64,000 nt of DNA from Jacaranda mimosifolia (taxonomy: Eukaryota > Streptophyta > Magnoliopsida > Lamiales > Bignoniaceae): positions 32,659,032 through 32,723,031 of the forward strand of contig CM032125.1 of the NCBI GenBank assembly GCA_018894105.1. Reading direction: 5' to 3'. Under the pieces are notes generated by a model. It did no database searches, was not told the DNA's origin, and saw only the letters and a program-made list of their open reading frames with translations. A program made the translations under genes and the position numbers. Of this stretch, positions 48,601 to 60,743 are shown in pieces (position 1 is the stretch's first letter; each line of letters begins with the position of its first letter).

Positions 48601-49947
48601 ATGCGAACTTTCTTTTCCCACGCGTCAAAGCTTTTCACCTTCAAAACCCTGACTCGATCCATGTCGCAATCTACATCAATACCCAAAAAACAAACTCGGG
48701 TTCGAGACCATGGCTACGACAACTACATGGAAATAGAAAAAAAGGTGCGCAAAATCCTGAAATTCCAAGAACTCATCCTCTCACAGCCCAACAACATGCT
48801 CTCCATTTCACGCCTCGACAATCTCTCACGCCGAATCGGATTCAAGCAGTTCGAATCGGGTCGATTTATGCTCAAATTCCCGCACGTTTTTGAGGTGATT
48901 GAACACCCAGTGCAGCGAATACTGTATTGCCGGCTAACGCGGAAAGCAATTTCGCAAATTGACCAAGAAAATGAAGCCCTTTTGCGGCAAATACCCGATG
49001 CTGTGACGCGGATAAGAAAACTGTTGATGATGTCGAATACGGGTCGGATTAGGTTAGAACATGTGCGCATCGCGCGGAAAGAGTTTGGCCTGCCGGATGA
49101 CTTCGAGTACTCGGTAATTTTAAAGCACCCGCAGTTTTTTCGGTTATTTGATGCTGATGAGACTAGGAATAAGTACATTGAAATGGTGGAGAAGGATAGG
49201 AGTTTAGCTGTTTGTGAAATTGAGCGAGTGAGGGAAAGAGAGTACCGAGAGAAGGGTATTGATGCCGAGGACATTCGGTTTTCGTTTATAGTGAATTTTC
49301 CGCCCGGGTTTAAGATTGGGAAGTATTACAAGATTGCAGTTTGGAAATGGCAGAGGCTGCCTTATTGGTCGCCGTACGAGGATGTTTCTGGGTATGATTT
49401 GAGGTCATTGGAGGCACAGAAGAGGATGGAGAAGAGGGCTGTGGCAATGATTCACGAGCTGCTATCTTTGACCGTCGAAAAGAAGATGACTTTGGAAAGG
49501 ATTGCACATTTTAGGATGGCATTGGATTTGCCTAAGAAGTTGAAGGAGTTCTTGTTACAGCATCAAGGGATCTTTTACATTTCGACAAGGGGGAATCATG
49601 GGAGGTTGCATACGGTTTTTCTGAGGGAGGCGTATAAGAAGGGGGACTTGGTGGAGCCGAATGAGTTGTATTTGGCGAGGAGGAAGTTGGCTGAATTAGT
49701 ATTAGTGAGTCCAAGGAAAGCAAAACTGGATCAGGAGTTGGTTAGTTACAGGAGGAATGAACTGGAAGATGATATGAAGAGCATTGGGAGAGACTATGTT
49801 GAGAATGATTTTGAGGTGAAAGGGAATGGCGGACGAGAGCATGAATCAGATGGTGATTTTGATCTTAGTGGTTCTTCGGCTTACTCTGATGAGGGAGAGA
49901 GTTCTAATGAAAGTGGTTTGGAGGATTCTTGCGCAACGGAGAGATGA
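48601..49947 (+). CDS. PORR-domain organellar RNA-splicing protein (WHAT'S THIS FACTOR family)
   Basis: A single intronless frame of 448 codons; the start is the first ATG of the frame. PORR proteins bind RNA and help splice group II introns in mitochondria or chloroplasts. The N-terminal about 35 residues (MRTFFSHASKLFTFKTLTRS) are rich in Ser, Arg and Lys without acids, like a mitochondrial presequence. The PORR domain spans about 45-375 and shows KVRKILKFQELI, FMLKFPHVFEV, SVILKHPQFFRLF, FPPGFKIGKYYKIAVWKWQRLPY and FLLQHQGIFYISTRGN in the usual order. An acidic Ser/Glu-rich tail (about 405-448) follows. Targeting to mitochondria rather than chloroplast is an inference. The member (WTF9-like, RPD1-like or other) is not assigned. 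Confidence 0.93.
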   Translation: MRTFFSHASKLFTFKTLTRSMSQSTSIPKKQTRVRDHGYDNYMEIEKKVRKILKFQELILSQPNNMLSISRLDNLSRRIGFKQFESGRFMLKFPHVFEVIEHPVQRILYCRLTRKAISQIDQENEALLRQIPDAVTRIRKLLMMSNTGRIRLEHVRIARKEFGLPDDFEYSVILKHPQFFRLFDADETRNKYIEMVEKDRSLAVCEIERVREREYREKGIDAEDIRFSFIVNFPPGFKIGKYYKIAVWKWQRLPYWSPYEDVSGYDLRSLEAQKRMEKRAVAMIHELLSLTVEKKMTLERIAHFRMALDLPKKLKEFLLQHQGIFYISTRGNHGRLHTVFLREAYKKGDLVEPNELYLARRKLAELVLVSPRKAKLDQELVSYRRNELEDDMKSIGRDYVENDFEVKGNGGREHESDGDFDLSGSSAYSDEGESSNESGLEDSCATER

Positions 49948-51468
49948 AGCTTTTCTAGATTACTTATAGCTATCTAGAACATTTCAAATGCCATATTGCT
50001 GACGTCTTAGGCCCCCTCCCTTTGCAGCAAGCATTAGCCTCAATTATGGAAACTTTGGAGCCAAAAGAGGCTTTAACATATCCAGAAGTGTTGCTTGATT
50101 GCAGGAATGCCTCTTCACCATATTCGGATGGATGCCAATCCTTATCATCCGATATACTGGACTTTTAGTGATATCTAGAGGACAATACTGGAAGTTGGAC
50201 ACAAATGTGATATATCCTGTGAGTATAATGGTGTTCAGTATTGGACTAAATTCTTGTGGAAGTACTTTGATGGTGTTATAATTGCTGATGCTTGAGGAAA
50301 ATCTCCTGGAAGTACAGGTTTTGGAGCTTATGGAATGTATGGCCTTACAGTGGGCTGCCATATGCAAGATTTATGAGAGGATTTTATCAACTCAAGATAT
50401 TATCAGGTGCCTAATTTGGATCCACATTCTGTTCTTTCTTTGATTACATCAATCTTGATTGGCACACAGCTCAGTTGAATTTCATGTGAAAAGATGATTT
50501 TGTCAGTTTAAATTATGTCTACATAACATGGGATAAGTTGATCCATTCCACTGATCTGAAGATTATGCCTGAAGCATTTCATTTGTTAGCCGTTTTACGA
50601 ACTGAAGATTGTGGTCATTTTACTGACATTGTTCTTGATCTGACATTCTTTAATCTCAAGTTATTAAAGACATTCAGAACTGCATATATTTATTTGCTTG
50701 ACCCTGTTCAGTATTCAAGCTTGATAGAGCCTTAATCACCCGTGAAGTTCAATAGCGTTTTGGGCTGATTAAGGATTATGGAGCGGACTCATCTAGGCTG
50801 CAATGAAGTCGGACTGTCTTTGGAAAAATATCTAGAGTTAGAACTCAGAACTACACATTATATTCGAGCTTGACGAGCTTAATTTTTTGAGTATGAGCTC
50901 AACTAGATTGAATTTGAACTTTTAAGTGAGTTTTGAGCTACTGAAATCTCGACCTTGTATCCAAAAGCTTTAATTTAATAGAATGGTAATTTTTTTAAAT
51001 ATATTGATAAAATAAAAAAATATTAAAAATCAGATATTGGCTCTCAACACCCTATGCTTATTCATTTGTTGTCCTAATATGATTATGTTTTTTATGGAAT
51101 GCATTCATTAATAATTGAAATTAGCACTATAGTTCTTGCATCATACGCTATAGATAACAAAAAACAACTTATGTCACAACAAATGCGGATATTTAGCATC
51201 AATAAATTTGAAACCCCGTAAAGACGTCATGGACGAAGACATAAGAAATTGATGATGTCCTAATTCATGTTGAGGAATGCGACCTCTGTATTTGTTTAGT
51301 CATAGGATTGCAGATATTTTCATTCAAGTGAATTATTATATGAATGAGATCTGCGATAGTACCAAACCACATCTAATCCATTGAATAAATTACAATGTTT
51401 TTTTGGGAAGTTGGAACCATTAGCTCGATTTTTGGGCTCAATTGTGTTTTGCAAGAAAAATCCCCTTG
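49948..51468. other. 3' flank of the PORR gene
   Basis: The first about 800 bp is less AT-rich than ordinary spacer and may be a long 3' UTR or a decayed sequence. It contains only short frames. No family recognised. Confidence 0.45.
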
Positions 51469-51845
51469 CAGCCCGTTTGTTTTCATTTCTAAGCCCCATT
51501 TTCATTTTTATTTGGGAGTAAAAATTGAAAACAAATACTTTTTTTACAATGATTTTTCAGAAAAAATATACATTTTCTTCTAAAAACTCTTTCTAAACGT
51601 ATCATGTCATCATATTATCACATCAATCAAATTCAAATTTAATTTGACATAAAATACTTACTATTATTTTCAAATTAATAAAATATACATTTAATTTTAA
51701 AAAATAAATCTTTTTAAACATAAAAAAAATTATAAATTAATCTATTTTTCGATTTTATAACATATTCTAATCATTATTTTTCAATATTTTATTCAAATAC
51801 ATCTCAATTTCTATTTCCATTTTATAATTAAAACCAAACGGGCTG
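51469..51845. mobile_element. MITE with CAGCCCGTTTG ends, about 377 bp
   Basis: Left end CAGCCCGTTTGTTTTCATTT and the reverse complement of the right end CAGCCCGTTTGGTTTTAATT are inverted repeats. The interior is AT-rich and non-coding. No clear target duplication, so superfamily is uncertain. Confidence 0.55.
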
Positions 51846-52346
51846 TTAATGTTTCTTGGTCGCATTTGATATGTGGAATTAGAGTGCCGGACAATCCAAA
51901 ATTGACTAAGAGCTCACGCACAGCCAGTACTGTATCACATATTTTACATGCTCATAAAATTTGAAAATTAAAGAGGAGATTAAACGCACCACTACTATTA
52001 GACCTGCAGTGATTATAAAATAATCGCTCTCCTCTCGACTAAAATAAAATACCCAAAACAACCCTGTTGGACAAGCCTAGTGTTGAGGACTACTATTCAA
52101 TATCGAGTGATTGTGCGGGGGGCACTTGAGAAAATTTACACCAACCATTCATCCCATATTACATATTAAATAAAAATGAAGAAGTCATGGTAGATGTCAT
52201 ATATTTTTCTCAATCTCTAACACCAAATAAAAAGCAAGATTATATACCTTACTTTAATTTCCATGTGCCACAGGCCACCACCACTAGTAACGTAAAGTGT
52301 CAAACACGGACAGCCTTAATTATAAATATTATGTTAGGAATTCTTA

Positions 52347-53123
52347 GGCTTTGTTTGGTTATGTTTCCCTCTAACAACATTGACTTTGTTTGTTTGTCAA
52401 CCTCCAATTCATTTTCCAACTCTCAAAACTTAAATAAACAAACACTACATATTCCCCAATCTCACTCCCAAAATACAAAATTTATTCCAAAAAAATTCCT
52501 ACTATTCCCAACTCCACACCATTCCCCAAGGCACTCTACATTCTTTCATTATTACAAATATATATACATACTACCACTTATACAATTTATATGTACACAT
52601 ATATAAATAATTTTAAAATACTCATTTCACCCCACAAAATTCAATAAAAACTATTGATGTGACATCTTATCCCTCCCAAAACACAAACAAACCAATTATT
52701 TTCTCCCAATTCATTCTCCCAAAATACAAACAAACAACAATCACATTTTCCAACCCCACTATCCAAAATCCATTCTCCCAAAATATTTTGGGAAAATGAC
52801 CTAATTCACAACCAAACAAAGCAATTGTTCATGGGAAACATAATCAAATATATCCTCATTTTACCGTCAAAATGCACACTCTCCAATATATACATATATA
52901 TATATATTATATTTTATTATTATTCTAATATTAAAATAATCATTCAATTCCATTTTTATTTTAAAAATCCAACAAAAAAGTATTGATTTGACTGCTACAA
53001 TAAAAAATATCTTCCCCAAAACATAAACAAATATACCAAAAAATAACTTTTACATTTTTCATTAATTCATTCTTTCAAAACACATAATAACATCAAACAA
53101 AAAAAATGTAACCAAACATAACC
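52347..53123 (+). mobile_element. Compound PIF/Harbinger-like MITE, 777 bp
   Basis: TTA stands on both sides (52344-52346 and 53124-53126). Ends are GGCTTTGTTTGGTTATGTTT and, reverse-complemented on the right, GGTTATGTTTGGTTACATTT. The segment 52380-52823 is a copy of the MITE at 30988-31404, flanked by inverted ATGTTTCCC/GGGAAACAT words, so one copy seems nested in, or fused with, another related one. It carries no convincing gene. Confidence 0.6.
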
Positions 53124-53126
53124 TTA

Positions 53127-54541
53127 ATTTTATTAGTCATTAAAGAGAACTGTACATCAACGTATTAAAGACATGATAAGATGTTTGAACATTAAATGTT
53201 GGGTTAAAATTAACTTAAAAGTCAATCACGCACTTATGGAGAGTTTTTGGTAGGATTAATGAGGTATCTTATATGGTTATGTAATAATATATTATTTGAT
53301 GAATCACGAAAGTAACCTTTTCAATAATCATTATCATCATTAGTAATAATAAATACTTATGCTTAATGGGAAATGCACTCATTTGCAATCAAGCTTCTTA
53401 ATGCATCTTAAGCACCTCTTTTTATTCAAAAAAAAAAAGAAAATTCCAAAAGAAAAAAAGTATATATTAGAGAAGCCATCACTTTTTCATTCAAAAAAAG
53501 CACTAATTCATTGAGTATATATATGGCAAGGTAGACTGTGATGCATATAAGTTTTGTAGAAAATAAATTTTATAAAAAGAATTACAAAAAATACCTTGAA
53601 ATAAATTTTTATATCTATAGAACTTGTAAAATTATTTTTCAGTATAAAAAACCATTTCATAAACTTTTTATTCCAAAAAACCCAATCATTAACTTTTATT
53701 CTGCTTGTTGATGAAATTACGCTTGAATTTTCTTACATTAAGAAACTTTTATTTATTAATATTTAATTTAGGATTTAATTAACTTAACTGTATTCACTAA
53801 AATCTTACAAAAATTAATTTATGAAATTAAAAACTTTAATCTTTTTGCTCAGTTCATTTTCATATTAATAATTACAGAGAAACATGTTCTCCAAAATTTT
53901 AATTTATTCAAGTTAAAATCATCATTGCCACAAATCAATTTAAACAGTCTAAAAAATAGTTTTCTATTAAAAAATTCATTATTTTTTTTCAATTTTATGA
54001 ATTGAGAGTAATTAAATATTAGTAGTTGTATTTTTTTGGAGTAAAAAGTTGATGGAATGGATGGTTTGGATTGAATTAAAAAAATATTTTAATGCATTTT
54101 TAAGATATAAAATATATTTTAAGAAATTTAAAGTAATTTTCACTAAATTATTTCAAGAGTGGAAGCCAACAAAAAAGAGTCTAAATCCAGACCATATATT
54201 AACGGCTAGAAGTCAAAACAAATAGTATTTACTATTCAAACAAATTATATTTAATCATCCATATGCAAAATCACGACTTATAAGTTAACGTATATATCTC
54301 AAGCAAGTTCAAATTATGTAATACCAATCCTAACCACCCAATCGCTTTGGTGGCATCCTAAGATTCCACAAATCCCTAATTCACACAAGTCTCTTTCATA
54401 TGATCAACTAATTTGATAAAATAATTAATTAAAGATTACCACCCATTGTTATTTTAATGATCGATTATAATCTCTCATTTTTATTTGTTCTTGTGTAACA
54501 AAATAAAAAAATAAAAATAAAGCCCTTAATCGTATATATTA
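53127..54541. other. AT-rich intergenic DNA
   Basis: Nothing recognised beyond low-complexity A and T runs. Confidence 0.5.
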
Positions 54542-54544
54542 TTA

Positions 54545-54820
54545 AGGCTAGTTTGGTTGGATTTTTAAGTTATATCATGATTATTTATCATATGATAATT
54601 TGTATAATTTTTTATCATTGTGATATAATTTGACTGGCATGATAAATAAACCTATGGGTGGTGGCAGATTAATTTATCATGAAAATTACACATATAAATA
54701 TGAGCTTTTGGTATTCATACGGGTTTTAGTATTTATTATTACTCCAATCAAACGAATGATAAAGTAGAATAATAATATTGTATCCATGATCCATTCTTAT
54801 TATCCCAACCAAACTAACCC
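54545..54820 (+). mobile_element. MITE with GGCTAGTTTGGTT ends, 276 bp
   Basis: Left end AGGCTAGTTTGGTTGG and reverse-complemented right end GGGTTAGTTTGGTTGGGAT are inverted repeats; TTA is present on both sides (54542-54544 and 54821-54823). The interior is ATGATAAA-rich and shares its first about 90 bp with the inverted copy at 57593-58032. It looks PIF/Harbinger-like by target and ends. Confidence 0.65.
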
Positions 54821-54823
54821 TTA

Positions 54824-57592
54824 GTGTTAATAAAATTATTAAGAGCCGAAAATCTAAATTCTAGAATATGCTATTTGGATTTAATTGTAGTTCTAAAGCA
54901 TACTAAGAAAGGTTGATTCTGTCAGCCTTTGTGTGCAACAGTCCACCAATATTGAACGAAATGGTTTCTACACATACAAGTGTCTTCTAATTTTACTAAA
55001 AGCTCTTTCTTACAATAATTTTAAAAGCACAACAATTCTATCTTAAAGCTCGGCGTGGTAAGTCGTCTTCTGAATTCAATAATGGAAGAGATTATTTAAT
55101 AACCGAGGAATATGTGAATTGTTGAGTTGTCACGAATTGTTGAGGCGCAGCAGTTGACTGAACATCTAGAAGTAAAGCACTATTTCAGTGCGGGCCATGA
55201 GAATATTATTCGAAATTCATAGCGAGAACTTTGTCTGCTATTCATTCCTAAATCTGTTTCAGCATTAATTAGCTAACTCAATTGGACGTCAACAATGGAA
55301 TGCCAAATGGAAGACCTAAAGCTAGTTCATGCAGTCAAACAGCAGTTCTTCAGGAGCTTTCATAACGGCTATAAAGAATGGATCTTTCTCCTCATGAAAG
55401 GCTATTGGGATCAATCCCTTCAACCCTACTTAGCATGGGAGGTCTCAAGAGAAAAGAAAAAACCATTCTTGTTAGTAGCTTTTTTAACCTTTCGGATGAA
55501 CAATCCCGATCACCTAACCTTTCATTTGGTAGATGAGATAGTCATAACGTATCATCATATTTAGCCGTGGAGAAAGGAATATAAAGTGAAAATTTACGGT
55601 CTTGTATAAGACAACTATGGCTGGCCCATAGTTATTTTAGTGATCAATTTATTATATATATTCTTATTGTTAATACAATCATAAGCGATTTCAATATAAA
55701 TTCTAGAAATATGCAAATTTGAATGTATTTCATGTGGTTCTAAAGATTTGGGAGGAAATTATCGATTATTGCATAAGCTTAATTTGATCAGGCCCCTAAA
55801 TGCTTGAAACAGACTATAATATCTGCAATTTTCTTTTCTTGGCAAAGTGGAAAATGCCAGATACTTCTATAAACTAGGCAAGTAAAGTTTGAAAAAAGAA
55901 TATGTCAAGTGATTCTTGTGGGGAAGAGAAAAATTAAAAATATAAATAATAATAATAATAAATTCATCCTTAAAAACAGGACAAAATGGGGCCCAACGCC
56001 ACTTTTTTTATTTTTAAAGCAAATTTCCGCTATAATAATATCTCTTAAAAAATATGAATAAAAAACAGAGAATGACCCATAGGCACGCATGTTTGGTAGG
56101 ACCTTAGGAACAAGGAAATGGCCAAATCTGAGCTGAGACACATTTTCCTGCCTTTTTGTTTTGTTTAGCTTTCTATTGTCTGCCAACTTGCCCCCATGTC
56201 ACAGCATTGAATATTAGTTTATATTTTTTATTTCATGTTCTATTTTATTTTTTAATCTGTTTGATAGATATATGATACATATATTAAATATTTTTTATAA
56301 AAATAATTAATTGAAAATCAAATACGTTTGACATACATATCAAATTGAAATAGAAGATAAAATAAAAAATAAAATAGAAGATCCAAAGTGCTTGAATATA
56401 TATTTAACGATAGAGCATTAAAAAAAAGTCATTTTTATCTCAAATGAATCAGGATTTTTGTCTTTTTTAGTCATGTTGTATTTGAATTATCCAATTCAAT
56501 TCACCTTCACCTTTGATCCATGACCACTTAATACGTTGGATTACACCACATCAATCCCTACATACTTGATAAATGACAACCTAGTATAAATATTCAATGT
56601 ACATCATATTTCCACGTACGTATTCTGCAGTAATGCATACTACTTATACTCTTACTCGCTCTTTATTTTTGTCGTATCAATTATTAATTTGAGCATTAAA
56701 TTTTTTTTGTTGGGCAACCTTAGTGTTTTGTTGTTATGTGAGGATTTAAAAGTCTTGATTCATTTATCTCTGTCGAAACATCGACTTTAACCATTTGAAG
56801 GATTACTCCTAAGCTCTTATCAATATTCAAGTGACTCGTGAATTATTGGATAAGAATACGAGATTATTATAAAATAAAATATTAATTATATTATGTAAAT
56901 TTAATAATAGCATATACAATAATAATAATAATAATAATAATAATGATCATCTTTTGCAGGCCTTTGAATTTTCTTACTTTGGAAGCACAGCAGTCAACAG
57001 AGGACCACAGGCTGAGACAGACAGGCCTCAACTGATGAACTGACCCTCACCCACCTAATTCTTTACGTAGAATCCGCGTATTCTATAATTATTATGTACA
57101 TCATTAGTATTCACCAAGTACACCACCTATGTGAACAAACTTTATATTATAAAAAAAATTATATATTTTTTTATTTTTCATACGTATATAGCCTCGTTTT
57201 CTGCGAACATGCTTCTGTATTCTGCAGTATTTGCCTAATTAAAAAATATCCCACTAAAATAAACACTAATTAATGCGCCCTTTATTCTAATAATCCGATG
57301 ATTATTATTATTACAGTTACTGAAAAAACTGTTTACTCACTGATGATGGCTTAACCTGAGTCAGAGATTGATGTACGTCAGGATTCGGATTATCCATTTC
57401 AATGTACTGCAGGGTCAGGGTCTGGATTTTTCTAACTGAAATAAATATTAAGGGCAGCAGTCCCACAGAGGAGAAGCAAAGAGTTCCACGCTTCGCTTTG
57501 TCTTGTCGCAGTTTCAGGTCCGTCCCAATGGGGGCCACTACCTACAAATATGTGCCATTTTTTCCTTTTTCTATGTTTATCTAATCTTTGTT
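54824..57592. other. Intergenic DNA with one unexplained less AT-rich segment
   Basis: Mostly AT-rich. The segment 55050-55570 is less AT-rich and holds an 89-codon frame (55295-55564) with no recognised family. An (AAT)n run lies at 56918-56944. No RNA gene or delimited transposon was found. Confidence 0.4.
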
Positions 57593-58032
57593 GGGCTAGT
57601 TTGGTTAGAATGATAAGGTAGGATAAAATATTTTTATTCTATTTTATTATTCATTTGGTTATAATGATAATAAATATTCAAATTCATACGAATACCAAAA
57701 GTCTGTGCTTATATGTGCAATTTTCATGATAAATTAACCTACCGCCCCCCGTAGAATTGTTTATCTATAAGTCTACTCCTTATGTTGAAATTATCTATTT
57801 ATCCTTTAATTTTTGAAATTATGAATTTTATATTTGAGTAAGGAACAAAAAGATAATTTACTAGATATAATCAATATGCTTTAATGTTAAACCAAACACA
57901 ACTACCAACAATCATGTGGACCCATATAAAAATAATCATGTAAATCAAACTATAGCGCAATGATAAATAATTACACAAATTATCACATGATAAATAATCA
58001 TGAGATAACTTAAAATCGAACCAAACTAGCCC
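57593..58032 (-). mobile_element. MITE with GGGCTAGTTTGGTT ends, 440 bp
   Basis: Both ends read GGGCTAGTTTGGTT inwards. Its minus strand starts like the element at 54545 (AAGTTAT.TCATGATTATTTA), so the two are the same family in opposite orientation. The target duplication is not clear (GTT left, TTT right). Confidence 0.65.
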
Positions 58033-60600
58033 TTTATGTTTTTCTTTTTTCTTTTTTTCGTTTTTGGAGGAAAAGAAGGAAAATTATTTGAGTTTGAGAA
58101 AAAATGTTGGAGTGATATAGGTTAAAGTGAGTTTAGGCCATGTTAATATTTGGATTTTGGGATAACAAACAATTAAAATTGTATCATAGGCATTCATTAA
58201 AGTATATACTTCTTTTTGGGGGTATTTTGTAAGGAATTGTTTGATGGTTCATTATTTTTTATATGGGATGTAAAGTCGGATTGAAAATAGGTATTTTGGA
58301 ATTTTTAATTTATGGTGAGCAGAATATTTATTGAGAATAGAGAATACAAATATGAAAAATTAAATTTAAGATTAGGGATGTTGATATATTCTTAGGAGTC
58401 CAAATTTATAAAAAGATTAGAATAATAACTATGGCCGAATATTCTTTATTTATATGATTTGAGTATATTTTTATTTAATAAATATGTGAACACTAAGTTT
58501 GTACAAAATGAGAAAGCATCATCATTTGAATTATAAGTATAGAATCAATCGCTCATGTTTCGAGTTCAGATCTGATTTACTCTAAATTAGATTAAATTTA
58601 CGTAAAAAAAAATATGCCAACTTCATTCTATTTGATCAGTAATTTTGATGATGGTTGTTTTTCTTTTTTTTTTTGCTGACTTTTATACCTATTTTTCTCA
58701 CACCATAATGGTTATGTATTAATTATATTAAAAATTGATTAGTTAAGGTGTATGCGGAATGGCATGAATATTACTTGATTATAAAGTTTTTTTTTTAAAA
58801 AAAAAAATTACATCAGTTAATATTTGCACAATCAATTATCTAAATTCAATCATTGAGATGCATATGATACTTTGAACTCAATTATTCAAAGTCTTTTTCA
58901 ACAGTTTTTGAATTATAAATTATTAAATAAATATCTAAAGGGGCATTTTATTTTCCATCCATTATATGAAGTTGCAGTGCGTGCATGTGACTGCATTAGC
59001 ATCTTCTATAAAATTCCAGTCAATATTAATTAGCTCATCTAACATGCATGTGAATTCCTTTAATTAATTATTAAGCTCAAACAATTACTATTTTGCCACA
59101 TAAAGTGGCCTTTTTTTAACATATTTACAGACACACACATTGAGAGTTTGTTATGATTCAAACTTTAAATTTCATACACTGACACCAAAAATTTATTAGA
59201 GTTCATACTTCGAACTTCACACATACAAATGTGAAAACAATACAGTAGGTCAATTGACCATCTGATATAAATAATTTTTTTCTTTTTTCCTATCTTTAAT
59301 GATATTTAAAAGTAATTAAATTTCTATATAATCATTAATAATTGCATATTATATGAATTAGTTGAGAAAAAATAAAGTTATTATTCCTCAAATGAAAGAT
59401 AAATAACTCCAATATCAAAACCAACCAAGTGGCTTGCGTGTAATACAAATAATTAAAAATTGTCAAAAAGCCCTTTGAATAGAAAGGAATAAAATAAAGC
59501 CAAGAAGAGACAAAAGCCAATGAGTTGATGAGCTACGGATTTCAAAGTGGTGTGTGCCAGGCACCTTTGAGAGATTGAATACAACTTTCATGAATTTAGA
59601 ATGTCTAATTATTGAGATCACATTATCACGCCCCCCACTTTTATAAAATTAAATTAATTATAAATGCTCTTTATTTTAAATAATCATTTTATTTTTAACT
59701 ATTTTCTTGCTATTTATCAGGCTTAACTGTTTGATGGTTATTCCAATACATTTTCGATGTCTTTAAAAGTGTACTTGTATTGCAAATTAGATATTCACTT
59801 TCATCACATCATTTTATTCGAATTTCTGCTTCCAAACCAGAAAATTATTACTCTTCTCAACATCTAAACATATCACAAAATTAAGTCGAGTTGCTAGTGA
59901 ATGTACGAGCAGCAGTCTACCTATATATATATATATGTAATGCTTATTTTTTTATTAGAGTTTAAATTTTATTTTCTTAAAAATAATAACATTGGTCTTT
60001 ATATTTTGATAAAATTCAGTTTCACTTTCTAAAATTTTGTTTAGGAATTCATCCTTAAAAATAAATAACAAAAACTTCAAAATACACATGAAATACTCAA
60101 TATAAGTAAACATAGAGATGAAAAAAGAAGTTAGAAAAAAGGTACCTTGAGAGTGGCAACCATACCTTCTTTGCGTTCCCACTTTTCTTTCTCAAAGCAA
60201 GATATCTTTTGATCTTTAACAACAATACACCAACACAATCATAAAAAGAAAAAAGAAATGCTGAAAATAATTTGCAAATGTGCTCTCAAGAAAGTATTTT
60301 TATGAAATGATTTTAGCTATTTTTTGATATTTTTTTAAAAAGTTAAAATTTTGAACTAATTAAATTTATAAATATTTTAATGAATAAATTGTGGTATTCT
60401 TTTTTAGTTGGCAATAATTCACACACTCCATTCATTTAAACTCTTTTTATCTATCCAAGAAAAGTTAATCTCTACAAATAATCAAGAAAATCTCTCATTT
60501 CTAGTTAGGAGGTATCTTTTCTACATTTTCTTCAAACTTTTTTGGAAATTTTGTTTAACGACAGTTGACCTAATTATCTTCCTTTGAACTCTCTGTTTTC
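58033..60600. other. AT-rich intergenic DNA upstream of the XB3-family gene
   Basis: No gene or delimited element recognised. Confidence 0.5.
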
Positions 60601-60609
60601 TCACACTCA

Positions 60610-60743
60610 AACATCAATAAATCCATATATATATATATATATGCACATACATGATCTATACAAAGATTTAGAGTGAGAAAGAAAGATAACAGAGAAAAAT
60701 TTTGGCCTAGAGGAGGGGAAAAAGAAGCAAAAGAAAAGAAAGA
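60610..60743 (+). promoter_or_regulatory. Probable promoter end and purine-rich leader of the XB3-family gene
   Basis: A TATATATATATATAT run at about 60627-60642 could serve as TATA region. From about 60665 to the ATG the sequence is almost all A and G (GAGTGAGAAAGAAAG ... AAAAGAAAGA), a GA-rich leader. Transcription start not fixed. Confidence 0.4.

Noticed and set aside
48723..49274. 183-aa minus-strand frame
   Set aside because: It lies wholly opposite the PORR gene, and its sequence is a mirror of that gene's codon pattern without any family motif.
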